Assembly (NCBI GenBank): GCA_027886175.1
Contig: JAJNNQ010000130.1
Location: 15,579,501 to 15,643,500 of the forward strand
Source: Phylloscopus collybita
Taxonomy: Eukaryota; Chordata; Aves; Passeriformes; Phylloscopidae
DNA length: 64,000 nt
Reading direction: 5' to 3'
The notes under the pieces were generated by a model. That model saw only the letters and a program-made list of their open reading frames with translations. It ran no database searches and was not told the DNA's origin. Of the stretch, positions 1 to 61,864 are shown in pieces (the stretch's first letter is position 1; each line of letters starts with the position of its first letter). Made by a program: the position numbers and the translations under genes.

Positions 1-49748
<49,748 letters not shown>

Positions 49749-49822
49749 GGGCAGCGCAGAGCGGTTCCGGAGCAGAGGCCGGCACCGCCCCGGGGGCGGC
49801 CGCTCCCCGCCCCCTCAGCGCC
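49749..49822. promoter_or_regulatory. Bidirectional AFG2A/NUDT6 promoter core
   Basis: Only 74 bp separate the two divergent start codons, so both 5' UTRs are very short or overlap. Visible motifs are an ETS-type TTCCGG at 49765-49770, facing GC boxes CCGCCCC/GGGGCGG at 49785-49799 that form a near-palindrome, and a further CCCCGCCCCC at 49805-49814. No TATA box is seen. This fits a housekeeping divergent promoter. Confidence 0.85.
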
Positions 49823-49982
49823 ATGGCGGCCCTGTGGCGGGCGCTACGGAGGACGCGGGGCTGGGCGGCCCTGACGGGGCTGCGGGCGAGGCCGGACAAG
49901 TTCGGGGGGGTGAGCGTGGACCTGGGAGAGCTGCGCGGCTGCCCGCGGCTGGAGCGGGCCGCCTTCGGGCGGTGGCTGCGGG
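49823..49982 (+). CDS. NUDT6: NUDT6 exon 1 (start codon, GC donor)
   Basis: Encodes residues 1-53 plus one base of codon 54, ending AAFGRWLR. The exon is followed by GCAAGT, a textbook GC-AG donor. Only this donor gives the right phase (1) and the right spacing: FGRWLR-E-SVSQW aligns without a gap to human FQKGLQAAVQQW. The overlapping GT at 49987 or the GTGAGG at 50032 would leave phase 2, which does not fit exon 2. Confidence 0.85.
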
Positions 49983-52900
49983 GCAAGTGCCGGGCGGGGG
50001 TCCCGAGTCCCGGGCGGGCGGGGGGCGGTGTGTGAGGTGCGGCGGGGGGCCCGCCAGGGGGTGCCCTCAGCCGCCGCCTTCCCCTCACAGGCTCTGAGCT
50101 GCGGCTGGGAGGTGAGGGGCGCTGGCAGGAGGGAGCAGAGAAGTCTACGGTTCTGTGAACCGTAGAATAATTAGGGTTGGAAGGGACCTGTGGAAATCGT
50201 CCAGTCCGATCGCCCGGAGCAGGTGACACAGGAGTGACAAACCACAGCAGATGGGTTTGGAATGTCTTCAGAGCAGGAGACTTCGCGCCCCCACTGGGCA
50301 GCCCGTTCCAGTGCTCTGCCACTCTCAGTGTGAAGTTGTTCCTCGTGTTGAGGTAAAACTATAGGTGTTTCAGTTTATGGTTATTGCTCCTTTTCCCATC
50401 ACTGGGCACCACTGAAAAGAGTCTGGCATCATTCTCTTGGCACCCACCTTTGAGATATTTGGATGGATTGATGTGGTCTCATCTGAGACTCATCTCCAGA
50501 CTGAACAAGCTCAGCTCCCACAGTCTTTCCACACGGAGAGACAGTCCAGACCCCTCATCCTTTTTGGGGTTTTGGCTGGACCCACTCCAGTAGTTCCTTA
50601 TCTTCCTTGTACTGAGGAGCCCAGAACTGGACACAGCACTGTGGAAGAGTAGTTTCCCATTTCTCATGGCAGACCCTAAATGTGAAAACCATAATTTTGC
50701 ACATAATACCAAGTTGTACCACAGAATATGTCGAGCTGGCAGCCTCTTAGACTGCTAGTGAGTTTCTCACACCAACCATAGTTTTACCCTGTAGTAAATG
50801 ACATGATTTTTGAACATTACCAACAGCTGTGCTATGTGGTAAAGTTCAAAACCACACAGGTCAAGGCCAGAGGGGTCCCTGACCCTCCTCACTTCCCTCT
50901 CTTGCAGAGTCCGTGTCTCAGTGGCGGGATGAAGGCCGTGTGGCTGTCTGGCTCCATGTTCCCATCCTCCAGAGCAGCCTCGTGGCAGTGGCTGCTTCCC
51001 AAGGCTTTGCTTTCCACCACGCTGAGCAGGGGTCGTCCACACTGACGCTGTGGCTGGGAGAGGGGCCCAGCAGGCTGCCAGGGTTTGCCACACACCAGCT
51101 GGGGGTTGCAGGTGAGTTACAGGCATGGTTGCACCCACAGAAAGTCTTGAAGGAGCCTGTTCAGTAGGAATTGTTCCTCTGTACAACCAGCATGTTGCAA
51201 CCAGCTGGCTACTGCATTTTGGAATGAACAGGTAACCACCAACATAGAGAAAAAGCACTCTGCTCTTTGTGCTTAATATGTGTATTTGTCTAAACTGTGT
51301 TCAAGTTAATGTCTGTAAATGGGGAAAACCTGACCCAACAGGGATTGTTCAGAAGCTAAAGCAACTATTAGCCTAAATTGCAATGGTCTGAAAGCTGACC
51401 TAAGCTGTGCCTAGAAGTCTTTAATCCAAACATATTTAAAAAAAAAAACCCCAAACAAACGCCATACTCTTATCCATCTAGACCTCCCACACCTACAGAT
51501 AAGAAAGTTGTTCCATAACTGAGGACATTTCCAGGGAACTAGCCAAGACGCTTTCCCCCTTTTTTTTATTTTTTCATACAGCACAGCACAAGGGACTGAT
51601 GATGACCCAAAAATACCATCAGCTTGAAGTTAGCTTCGCCAAATTCCAGTGGTTTTGTTCTCTCACTCAGCAGAGTTCCACAGATAAGCCATCACCTAGC
51701 CCATCACTCAGATATCTGTAATTGGAGATTGATTTGGACCCCTCATGTGCTGGTTAAGGGTTACATTAACACACAGAAATTACGAGACTGGGGAGAGCAA
51801 ATCTCTCCACTTGCAACCCTGACTTGTTTGTCCTTGACTTGCAGGGACTCTGTGGGATGTTATTTCTCCACCAAATGGTGTTAAGGCCCATAAACAGCAA
51901 TTTGAAAAATCTAGTTAGGAAGAGCTCACAAAAGATGGTTTGTTCTGTGCACCGGCAGGTCAGGTTTCGGAAGGAAGTTTGGGGGAAAAAAACCCTTTGA
52001 ATTACGAAATAGTGGTACTGCCATCGGTAGTGGGAGTCCTCGGTTCTCAGGCCAGCAGAGGGCAGGGTGGATGCTGAAGGCGGCCTTGGAGTTTGACAGT
52101 GGACATGTTGGAGCATGTTTTCCTGAGGTATGGAAACCTCACCATTAAAATATGTGGCGGTAAACTGGAGCAGGACAGTGCATTCTCCTCGCAAAAGCAC
52201 CGAGTAACTCCTTGTGAGGAAACCTAAGTGAAAGAGAGGTTTTCTGAAGTAGAACTTGCACAGCTGAAAGTGCCACTGGAAAGGAAGTCCCGTAAGAGAT
52301 GAGTTGTGTCCCTGGTGGGCATCAGAAAGAGCTATAAGGAAAATCATAACTCTGAAAGACTTGAAAATATTTAAAAATACATTTTCAGAGCATAATTTTC
52401 AGCTGTGCTTCAAAACACTTTGCACTCTGCAAGTAGGAAAAAAACTTTAAAGAAAACTTTGGTAAGTGCAGGTATACAGATTTCATAACTTATTGCATGG
52501 ATTTTAAAATTGCGCAACATGTAATCTGTGTGTTCTTTGCTACCATTTTTCAAACCTGTATGCTTTTAGTCATTATTGAGATTTTCTTTAAAGGACCTAA
52601 ATACTTCAGGTAAGCATTCTAGGCAGGTGAAGTGTGAAATAAAGACTGCTTTCTGGGGGTTTTTTGTCCATTGTTCTGCTCATTGTCAGTGGATCTGGAA
52701 CACATCCCAAAAATACACTAAGCAGTGTGGATACCACCTGGTAGGTTATTCCATTATCTTTCTACTTTAGGAGGGAGACCCTGGCTAGTGGAAAGGCTCC
52801 GTTTTATTTTTAATTCATTTTATTGAAATATTGAAGTATTTAAGTATGGATATTTGGGTCAAACACAAGGCTTTCTTTATTCCCTAACCAAGAAGTATTT

Positions 52901-55900
52901 TAGAATGTGTTTGCAGTAAATAAAATCAATTTTCTGGTGAGAGTCTCTATCTCAAAGCTGTGGTCAGTCAGTGAAATGCAGGAGTCAGTCCTGTGAGCAT
53001 CCTGAAAATGGAAAGCAAAGATGTGGAGCGCAGTTGGCTGGCCAGCAGGAAGCCAGCACAGAACAGGGAACAGGTAGCAAGTCTTGTTGCCAAGTAGACC
53101 AGCAGCTGGTTTTCCTGCTGTCTGGAGTTTCCCACACAGCAAACGCAGCACAGCCAGGGCTTGTGCCTCAGGACCATGCAGCCAAGTGATGACAAAGGTG
53201 TGAATAAGCAGGGTCAGGTCATGTTTTACCAGACTGGATAAGAGTGGCCAGGCAGAGAGTAGGAAATGTTACTCATTGGGCTTGGCCATTGTTGTTTAGA
53301 AATAGTGGAATATGTGATGTGTCTTCCAGCTAAGTTACTATATCCGTTTGCAGGCGGCAGGATTTTCCACATGTGAAAAGATGCTGAGGAGTCTCTAGTG
53401 TATGAAGTGATTAATGGGTTTTTAAAAAGCATTTCCAGAATTCTCCACCTCCAAGGAGGCTGTGGCCTGCCATCCAGAAAGTGACATGTTTGTAAATATG
53501 CCACTCACAATGGCATGTGAGAACAAGCTGAGGAAGGAGAGTAAAAGAGAAGGAAGAAAAGTGAAAGGCATTTTCTTCCCCTCACATGGTCCACAAGCCT
53601 TACAACACAGCTGTTATTTGCATTGCTACCACCTTAATCCACTTGTTGAAACAAAGTCCTTAGAGTTGAAGGACTCCAGGAAGGAGAGCCTACACACACA
53701 TAGGCTCATCAGCCTTGGCTAGTCCTGTTACTTAGGGAAATCTAAAATGAGCAGCTGTGTTACTGTGAAACCGCACAGAAAGATGGAGGTGGAGAGGTTT
53801 GATAAGCCACTTATGAAAAGTGACTCAAAAATAGTTCACAAGTTGTTTTACAAATACTTGCTCCTGTCTGCTGATGCCTACAGTGCAGGCAGTGGCGTCT
53901 GCACTCATTCTGTGGTTGACAAGTGCTTCTCAACACTGAACATCTTCACATGCATTTTTACATCAGTCATAAATAAGGTAGGATAAGGGTATTTTTCTCC
54001 TCCATTACTCATTATCTGGAGTTATCTAAGGGATTCTTTTTTATGTTTTCAATGCTTTTCTTGTCTATTCCCCAAAAGAGAACATTCAAAACCAAGTGGC
54101 ATTATAATAGTGATTTGGTTTGGTTTCAAGTATAAACCTTTCCAGAAAGTCATCCTGGCACTTGATGATTTGAAGCTCCAGGTACCATATTTGTAGCAGG
54201 AGGGAGAGTTTTAAAAACCACAATTCAGGGCAGTCAAATTCTAATCTCACTGATGCCAACCAGTTGTAGCCCAGTGAGGGAACATGAGACCAGGCAGCAA
54301 ATCCTGTTAGTGTGTTTTCTTTCTTCTTGCTGTGGATTTAGGTATCCCCCAGCAGAGAATTTGATCATCTCACTGGGAATTTCACTGCCAAAAATTACAT
54401 TCACAGGCTTCAATTTCAGGGCAAACACACTTTGTGTTTGATTCAAACGGCAGTATCCTGCCTTCACCAGCCCTCCCTGGTCTCAGCAAATCTTTGGCCG
54501 AGGAATGGCTTTTCTAGAAAACAAATCCTATAATCACAAAGTTCCTCCTGATTTCCTTTTGTTGCCTCTTAATCATTACAGTTGAACTTGGACACTGCTA
54601 AATATTTACAGGAGGAATGAAATCATAAAGTCACAAGCCACAGGGAGGCAGACATGTGACTACCCTCTGAAAGCACGTCCTTTGACATATCTTGAAGGAA
54701 GACTGGTACTTCATCTTTGAAATACCCTCCTACACATAATTCTGCCTTGTATTATTAAAAACCAGGATGTTTTTAGCTGGACACTCACTCCTTAATAATT
54801 CCTTCCTGTGGGTATACTTCCCCATAGCATTTTAAATGCATGTCGTCACAGATGTGCCTGTATCCTCTTCCTTCTGCTGTAAAATGACATAAGCATTTTG
54901 TTACGGTTAACCTCTAATTTGAAAGCCATGCATGACTGATGTGGAAAAGATCCTGGTAAGCTGCACCACAGCACTTGTCCTGCTTACCACAGCACTCTTT
55001 AAAATCTGGGGAAAATACCTGTTTTAAGGGAAGGACATTTTTAAAGTATGACCAGTGAGTATGACATAATTAAACATGAAAGCACTTGGGTTCCAGAAAG
55101 TAGGAAAACTTGTAATCTGTGGGAGAAAGTCATGGGCTGAGCATGAGGACATAAGGAAAAGTTGCACTTCTCAGTCAGACAGGTTTTTCATCAAGTGAAA
55201 CTATCCCTTTTCCACTTGGAAGCAACACTTTTTGATTAAGAAGTTGACTCAGATTATGGTGCAGTTCCTGTCATGAGTTGTTACCTGGGTAGTGCAAGTT
55301 CAGAGACAGTCACACAGCTGAACATTAGCTATACAGTCAGCCCAGAGTATTAAACCTGGTATGTTGTTAACACAAAAAACACTCAAATCTTCACTAAAGC
55401 AGACGGGGGCTTTGTCATGAGTTTCACTGGAGAAAAATTTGTCCCCCTTAAGGGTGGCTTCTCAGTCAGAGTCACTGGAAAATTCCCTGTTATTTGAGGA
55501 AGATTACAGGCACGTCTCTGCTGAAGCGAGCAGCTTTGCCAGATTGTTTGGGTAACCTCTTGATCTTGCATTCTTTAGTTCTGATATTAACACAAGCAAG
55601 TTTTTCTTTTCATTTCTGGTCTAATCTGGAACTTAAATGTTGCAATTATTTATTTTGGTACTACCAACTTTGAATTTTTATACAGGATACTTAACCTTTT
55701 TCTGATATCTTTTTGTGCATCCTTTTTCCACTGACAAACCACTTTGTGATTCATCCATACAAACCTTGCTAACTGTACATTAAGGGTTTGCTATGATTTA
55801 TCAAATATTCTTTTTCAAATATTCTCTTTTTCAATATTCTTTCTATACCAGGTGCTGTTCTAGATGTAAGCACTGGAAAGGTGTTGGTTGTACAAGACAG

Positions 55901-58900
55901 AAATAAGGTATGTTTGTTACAGGATTATAAAATAAAGAAGTTCATTTAGATGAGCCTATTCTGTAGTATATAACAAAAATATGTTTATTTTTATTCAGTC
56001 CAAAATTGTGATAGTTAAAAGTTACTTCCTTTTACAAGTGTCTTAAACACATACATCTACAGATTGCTGAATTCCATATTAAGGGAAAAAAAAACAAACT
56101 CTGAAAATCAACAGCTTAGTTATAAATTATAACTGTGGATTGATTCAGCAGAACTAAGTATCCTTCCTGCTTTGAGTTTTCTGTTTTCTCCTGTAACCAG
56201 GAGAAAGAGACCCAGGAGTCTCTGATGTGTTTGGATCTATGCAGGCCTCTGGAAAATCCCCATGGCTCAAAACAGATTCTGAGAGGATTCTGATTTGGTT
56301 TGGTTTCCAAAATTCCAGGCATATCTGTGGCTTTAAACAAGCAGTAACATGGTTGGCCATGACCTGGAGACCACCTTGGTCCAGCAGGTGTAAAGATCCT
56401 TAATTCCTCACACATGGAAGCGTCTGCCCTCACTATAGAGGGTGCCAGAGCAGAGCAGCACTGTGGTGAGGGTGGCTCCTGTGATGTGGCTTGAGGTCAC
56501 CGAGCATCCATCACTGAAATGTCTTCCAGCCCCTATCAGGCTAATCCAGGATTTTACTCAGCTGCTGCAGAAAGCTCTCAGGCTCTCAGGCAGCTGCCTG
56601 TGCTACTCCATTCAAGAAACGTTTGGCCTCTATTATGCTTTCATTTGCAAGTTAAAGTGTTTCATGTTAAAGCTGCATTAATTAACTCGCTAAAGATTAA
56701 TGCACTTTTAAACTGTATAAATGTTTAAACTGTAAATCTCAGTGGCTGCATTCTCCTGTCTTTCCTGAAATAGCTAGTAAGACTTTTCTCCTAAGGACCC
56801 AAAACATCAGTTCATTAGGACCTACAACACAGTTAATGAACTGCAGTGAAAGAGAGCTTTCACAGGCAGGTTCTATTATACCACATGTTTCTAGCACAAA
56901 AGACAAGGGTCTCTTGAAGGTTTCTCTTCCTCTGAACTTGTTTCCTGTAATTGAAGATGTTTAATTTTCGTACTTTGTATTTTTACTTACAATAAAGTAA
57001 AATGTCGAGGACTTGGCTTTAGGAGGATCTTCAGGCTTTCATTCAGCAATTACCAGTTAAAGCATAAACCTACCTCTCATGCTGTAGACTCCAAAAATGG
57101 TTGCAGCTCCAGAGAGTCTCCAGGGACAAAATACCACGTTGTAAACATTTGAAACATGACATTTATTTATCCTTTTATACACAAAAGTATAAATGTGCAT
57201 GCTTACCTTTTAGTAAATATCTTAAACAGATATCAGAGTGAAAAAAAAAAATCAACAGCTGTTGGAATTTCAAGAGCTGTTCGGGTTTAATTGTGACAGG
57301 ACAACTCCACAATACACAAAGATTTCCAGGAACTAAAAGTAAATCTGAAAGCCAATAGAAAAATATATGCATTTAACATCTGCACTATTTTTAATCTATT
57401 ACTTTAAATTCCTATCCAAGCCCTTTAAGAATGCCCAGGAAAAAAAATAATTTTCCAGTGTAATCATTAGGGTTTCAAATCACTGGAAAGCACACAGCTT
57501 CCCTGCTATGCTGCATAGACAAAAAAAGCTCTTTTGGGGCCAATGTACCTTTTTACTGCATTTTTTTCTAGGAGAAGAGTAACTTCTTCCTACATAAACT
57601 TTTAACAGGGAAAGAAATAGAAAGTACATAGAAGTAAAGGTAAAGCCTACAAATCCTTGTGCTCTTGCAAGAGGTGCAGGGACTGGGACTCCTTTAGCAG
57701 TGTGAGTAACAACACCAAGCCTGCACTTTATGTTTTAATACTGAACTTTATTGCAATTCAATAAATGTTTCTATACATACATCACACACAAGCCCTCATT
57801 TCTTGTTTTCCATGAAAATGACAAGTTACACTAAATGATCATTACAGACACACAGAGACATCTTAAAGCCAGTGCAGTATAGAACACTACAATCATAATA
57901 CCTGTTTGTAAGATTAAATATATATACATTTTTAAAAGCCGAAACAATGGAAGTAGAATACATTAGTGATTAAATATAAGATTATATAGTCTGTAGCAGC
58001 TTTTTTTTAATAATCAACTACTGTATCTAGCAGCAACGTTGTCTAATGACTGTTAGACAGTTTGTATTTTCAATCAGTACATGTTTTGTTCCAATAGTTC
58101 ATACAGACTGTAGCTGTCTGATCATCCTATCAGCAGGAACAAGTTCCTACTCACTGATATTTGTAAAATAACATTTGTAAAATACTGCAACTTCAAGACA
58201 AAAAAAAAGTGTTAATTGTCTCCTTCATATTAAAGAGTGCAACACAGGCTGACTACTTCATTAATGGATTTTTCCTCCAACACAGACTATAAATGCATGG
58301 AAATTTCCAGGAGGTCTGTCTAATCCAGGAGAAGACATTGGTAAGTTCTATGAGAACAGGTCAGCCATCAACAGAAGTATAAGGACAGGGATACCACTGA
58401 AACATAGCATGACCCAGGTCGCTCCTGTGATGGAGTGACACAATCCTGGGACCCTAATGGTAACAGCATGTTCAGGACAAAGATTTGTGTTGGTAACATT
58501 TACTCTTTCCCACCCTTTCTTTAAGTGAGCACTTGAGGCCAGCTAAGTTTTTGTAGGCTGGTCAGGTACGCTGCAATATGAGCCAGAACTGCAGAGGATT
58601 AAGGTAATCCGTATACAGCCCAAATAAAACTGAAACAGGGAGCAGTCAGCTCACACTGGAATCCAGGGCAGGGACCTCAGGGATGAACGAGGAAAAATTT
58701 CCATCTCTCCCTTTTTATGCACAAAACAGAATAAATGCACTTGCTTCCTTCCACCCCCTTCACTTGATTACTTTGGACCAAGAGCTCCTTGGCGCAGGGT
58801 GAAGTGCAGGGCCTCAGTCTTGTGGGCACCTATTCCCAACAGAGACATAAGACACTCCTGTGGTAGGAAACAAGCTTGGTTTGAGGAAACTTCTCATTTC

Positions 58901-61646
58901 TCTCCAACACAGCACAGCTGATGAACACTGCTGGAGTTTATCTTCACAGGTGAATGAACAAGGGTGTTTATGAAGAGAGAGAAAATCTGGCTTTTTTCTC
59001 CTTGTATTTCAGCCCTTAAAATCATGATCCATAAGCTGGTTACTTCTTAAAGCTAGGTGTCAAGCCAAGGTTTCACAACTGTTCCATACCTTAGAAATAC
59101 CTACTGTTTTAGCAGTCTCCCTACAACAATGTGTGGTAGGGTTGTATTTCAGTTATTATTTCAATACATGGAGAAAGTTGCTGGTTGTCAGGAATGGTTG
59201 AGTTTAGTTTTCATAACTCAAGTCATGTTTTAAATCATTCTGTCAAACCCAGTGATGGAAATCAAAAATACTTGCTGGACAATACAATCTAACATGGTAA
59301 ATGGATCCATGATTTCAAAAGAATCCCAGATGCCATGGTAGTTGTCTACCAGACTCCTTCTCACTTCTAGTGCCAGCAGCACCAGGATTTCTGTACTGAA
59401 GGGAACAACAAATGACCAGCACTGCCATTCCAGTGCGATTCCCCAGGGTAATATTGCTACTGAGTACAACAGCAGCCATCCCTCACTTAACAGGTGAGCT
59501 TATGGCTGGAGCCTGGACTGAAAACCACTCAGGAGAAAAGTTGCCTACAGCTTCCCTCCTGCCACTTCTGAACTACAGAATAATAAAAGTTACGATTCTC
59601 TGCATCACATCTTATATTACAAGAAGATATAAATTAGTGAAGCATAAAATGTAATAGAGCCTAATTTTCCTTTTTCATTCTTACATCAAACCTTAAAAAC
59701 ACAAGTCACTCAAGGGACTAAATTTTAAATTACAATTAAAAATTGCAATTACAATGCTTAAAATCCTTTGGTTACATGAAGTGACAACATGCATGGCTGC
59801 CTACTTAAATGAGTGCCAACTGAATCATGCAAGTGACACCAATAGTTTCATAATGCAGATTAAGCAAAGTGCACACATTTTTGTATCTGAGTATGTCTGA
59901 AACTCCAGCCCTAGTGTTTCTTCTGATTTAACTGTCATTAGATATTTATATATACGCACACATTTAAATAAAAGGGGGAAAGAAAATGGCACTTCATCTA
60001 AAAGCAAAGCTCAAAGCTTAAATGAAATCCCTCATTACTGCAATCTCCTAAACCACAGCCTGCCTCAGCATTCCTCACGATTTCAGTTCACTTCTGTGTA
60101 ACACAGCCCCTTGCCCACTAACAAAACCACCTGCCACAGGGAGCTACTATTTCCAATATCTGAAACTATCCCTGAAATGCCTGTTTTGTTCCCCTCTGAC
60201 TTGGCAAGATGCAAGCTTCCACAGGATGGTGAATCTCTAGGAGTCTTTCAAAATGCATTTGCTTTTGGAAGCAAGCCACCACGCATTCCTTACTGAAAAT
60301 GAACTAACAGGAGCAGGTGACATTGCACAACAGTTCTGTACATTGACACTCAGACCAGACACGACCAGGAGGTTACATTAATTTGGGAAAAGCCAGTATT
60401 TAACCCACCAGTAGTTACCCCAGGCAAGTAGGATTTGACCTGACAATGATGAAACTGCAGACTTTGGGGAAATCAGTGGAATATTAAAAAACTTCTTTGG
60501 GACTCTTCAATTTGTTATTGAAGAGAAGAATTTTCTCCCTGGAGGACTTCTGGATGGATGGGTGGTTCTCTGGCTCTAATTGCAGCATCCAGACCCTGCA
60601 GACCCTTAAAGTTCCTGCTGGGTTTGTGGTAAGGAATGTCAGCACTGATCTCACGCTGGCTGGGGCACACAGAATGCACATGTGCAGCACAGATGCAGCA
60701 TGTTTGCAGCATGTTTCCTGCAAGAATAGGCTCTGCTGCTCTTAAGGTACATCTTGAAAAGGATCTGGCATCAACTTTCACTTTCTGAAAAAGGTTTTAC
60801 CCATTTTGTTACCCCTTGGGGTGAAGTGCAGTGAAACTGATCCGATCAAGAGATCTGACATCAGTACAGGTGCAGCTGCACAGGGTCTGAACCTGAGACT
60901 GAGCAGCGGCAAGGAGAGGGATGGGGATCCAAAGGACTGCAAAGAGTGCAGCGCTGTCTTGATTAACAGATCAGTGGAGCCAGCAGCCATCAGTGTCCAT
61001 TACAAGCCACACCCTTGTACAGCATTACCAGAGTAATTCTGTAGGATACACACAGGTAGGTACACAGCAATTACTTTTGTTTGGGGACCAAAAAATTAGC
61101 TTATCTTTGTGTTGGAAAAACAGACTTACGTTGTGAAAACCTTACGAAGCAGAACAGAGAACATGCTGAGTAAGAGGCTTTCCACCTTTCCAAAAGGTTT
61201 AAGGAGTGCTAGGTTACTCTCAGACGTACTGTTGTAAGGATTGCTCTTTCCACCCAGGAGACACAGCAGTTCGAGAGGTTTTTGAAGAGACTGGCATCAA
61301 GTCAGAGTTCAAGTCCATCCTAAGCATCAGGCAGCAACACGAACACCCTGGAGCCTTCGGGAAGTCGGACATGTACATCATCTGCCGCATGGAGCCCTCC
61401 TCCTTCCACATCAGCTTCTGCCAGCACGAGTGCCTCCGGTGCGAGTGGATGGACCTGGAGGAGCTGACCAGGACGGAAAACACCACACCCATCACCAGCA
61501 ACGTGGCCAAGCTATTACTGTTCGGGTACCGGGAAGGGTTTGATAGGATTGACATAACCATGCGGGAGTTCCCAGCTGTCTACACAGGCCTGTTCTACAA
61601 ACTCTACCACAGGGAGCTGCCTGAGTCCTACAGAAACATGACATGA
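49823..61646 (+). CDS. NUDT6: NUDT6, Nudix hydrolase-family protein (FGF2 antisense gene), complete
   Basis: NUDT6 is a Nudix-family protein whose transcript is antisense to FGF2 in vertebrates. Its substrate is not settled. Five plus-strand exons splice in phase to 287 codons (human has 316; the difference is mainly at the N-terminus). Residues 1-24 are Arg/Trp/Leu/Ala-rich without acids and resemble a mitochondrial presequence (inference). An N-terminal domain follows (FGGVSV..., [15 protein letters not shown]), then the Nudix domain with box G150-x5-E156-x7-R164-E165-V-x-E168-E169-x-G171-I172, complete and split between exons 4 and 5. The C-terminus contains [19 protein letters not shown] and [12 protein letters not shown], matching human. 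The start codon sits in a strong context (GCGCCATGG). It shares a promoter with AFG2A and overlaps FGF2 at its 3' end. Confidence 0.96.
49983..50907 (+). other. NUDT6: NUDT6 intron 1 (GC-AG, 925 bp)
   Basis: Donor GCAAGT, acceptor CTCTCTTGCAG. Its first 120 bp are still CpG island and the middle is a CR1 fragment. Confidence 0.8.
50157..50650 (-). mobile_element. CR1 LINE 3' fragment in NUDT6 intron 1
   Basis: The plus strand shows the reverse complement of a CR1 3' end: gggttggaagggacctgtgg, cagcccgttccagtgctctg, gtgaagttgttcctcgtg, ccagactgaacaagctcag and agcccagaactggacacagc. About 490 bp, 5'-truncated, antisense to NUDT6. It begins directly at the edge of the CpG island. Confidence 0.92.
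50908..51111 (+). CDS. NUDT6: NUDT6 exon 2
   Basis: Encodes [21 protein letters not shown], then [20 protein letters not shown] and [10 protein letters not shown], close to the human segment. Acceptor is CTCTTGCAG|AG and donor is TTGCAG|GTGAGT. Phase 1 on both sides. Confidence 0.97.
51112..55851 (+). other. NUDT6: NUDT6 intron 2 (4.7 kb)
   Basis: Unique-looking sequence with an A-run/ACAAAC patch at about 51435-51460. A 193-codon open frame on the minus strand (51766-52347) has no recognisable motif. No repeat was identified. Confidence 0.75.
55852..55907 (+). CDS. NUDT6: NUDT6 exon 3
   Basis: 56-bp exon encoding [18 protein letters not shown], matching human [18 protein letters not shown]. 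Acceptor is TATACCAG|GTG and donor is ATAAG|GTATGT. Confidence 0.96.
57162..57167 (-). terminator. FGF2: Alternative distal FGF2 polyadenylation signal
   Basis: A second minus-strand AATAAA (in GGATAAATAAATGTC) followed by GTGGTATTTTGT. If used, the 3' UTR would be about 5 kb. Confidence 0.4.
57747..57752 (-). terminator. FGF2: FGF2 polyadenylation signal (AATAAA)
   Basis: On the minus strand: ATTTATTGAATTGCAATAAAG, then about 25 nt later a G/T-rich element (GGCTTGGTGTTGTT). This is a well-formed cleavage/polyadenylation site at the expected distance from FGF2. Confidence 0.65.
58286..58340 (+). CDS. NUDT6: NUDT6 exon 4, first half of Nudix box
   Basis: 55-bp exon encoding [18 protein letters not shown] and one base of the next Gly codon. 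It carries the first Gly and Glu of the Nudix box. Acceptor is CAACACAG|ACT and donor is ATTG|GTAAGT. It lies within the inferred FGF2 3' UTR on the other strand. Confidence 0.96.
58341..61257 (+). other. NUDT6: NUDT6 intron 4 (2.9 kb), antisense to FGF2 3' UTR
   Basis: No exon or repeat is visible. On the minus strand this stretch is inferred to be FGF2 3' UTR. Confidence 0.7.
61258..61646 (+). CDS. NUDT6: NUDT6 exon 5, rest of Nudix box and C-terminus
   Basis: Encodes [14 protein letters not shown] through the C-terminus ...YRNMT and a [12 protein letters not shown] completes the Nudix box. Acceptor is TTCCACCCAG|GAGAC. It is much more GC-rich than its surroundings, and on the minus strand it lies in the FGF2 3' UTR, 480 bp beyond the FGF2 stop codon. 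Confidence 0.97.
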
Positions 61647-61858
61647 TAGGAATACATTTCACATTTCCTTATAGTAATAATTTAGAATTATTATTGCAGT
61701 GTTGCATATTACAGTTATCCGTGGACTTCTTTTTAGGTCATTATTAGAATGTAATTATTCTCTAATAAGCTAAGATATAAATTATTTTTAAAGGTAATTA
61801 TTGCTATGAGTGTGCATGAGGTTTGTTTTCCTCTAGTCCCTAAAGCAAGCATAAGGTA

Positions 61859-61864
61859 AATAAA
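61859..61864 (+). terminator. NUDT6: NUDT6 polyadenylation signal (AATAAA), proximal
   Basis: AATAAA 213 bp after the NUDT6 stop, followed by a T/G-containing stretch (gtgttactgattctg). It would end NUDT6 before the FGF2 coding exon. Confidence 0.6.

Larger units (their letters stand above)
55908..58285 (+). other. NUDT6: NUDT6 intron 3 (2.4 kb)
   Basis: Contains, on the minus strand, the candidate 3' ends of FGF2 (signals at 57747-57752 and 57162-57167). The rest is AT-rich with nothing recognised. Confidence 0.75.

Noticed and set aside
49987..49992. GT donor (CAA|GTGCCG) for NUDT6 exon 1
   Set aside because: Leaves phase 2, which does not join exon 2 in frame, and is a poor donor compared with the overlapping GCAAGT.
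51766..52347. 193-codon open frame on the minus strand in NUDT6 intron 2
   Set aside because: No recognisable domain, no splice or poly(A) context, composition like translated intron; most likely chance.
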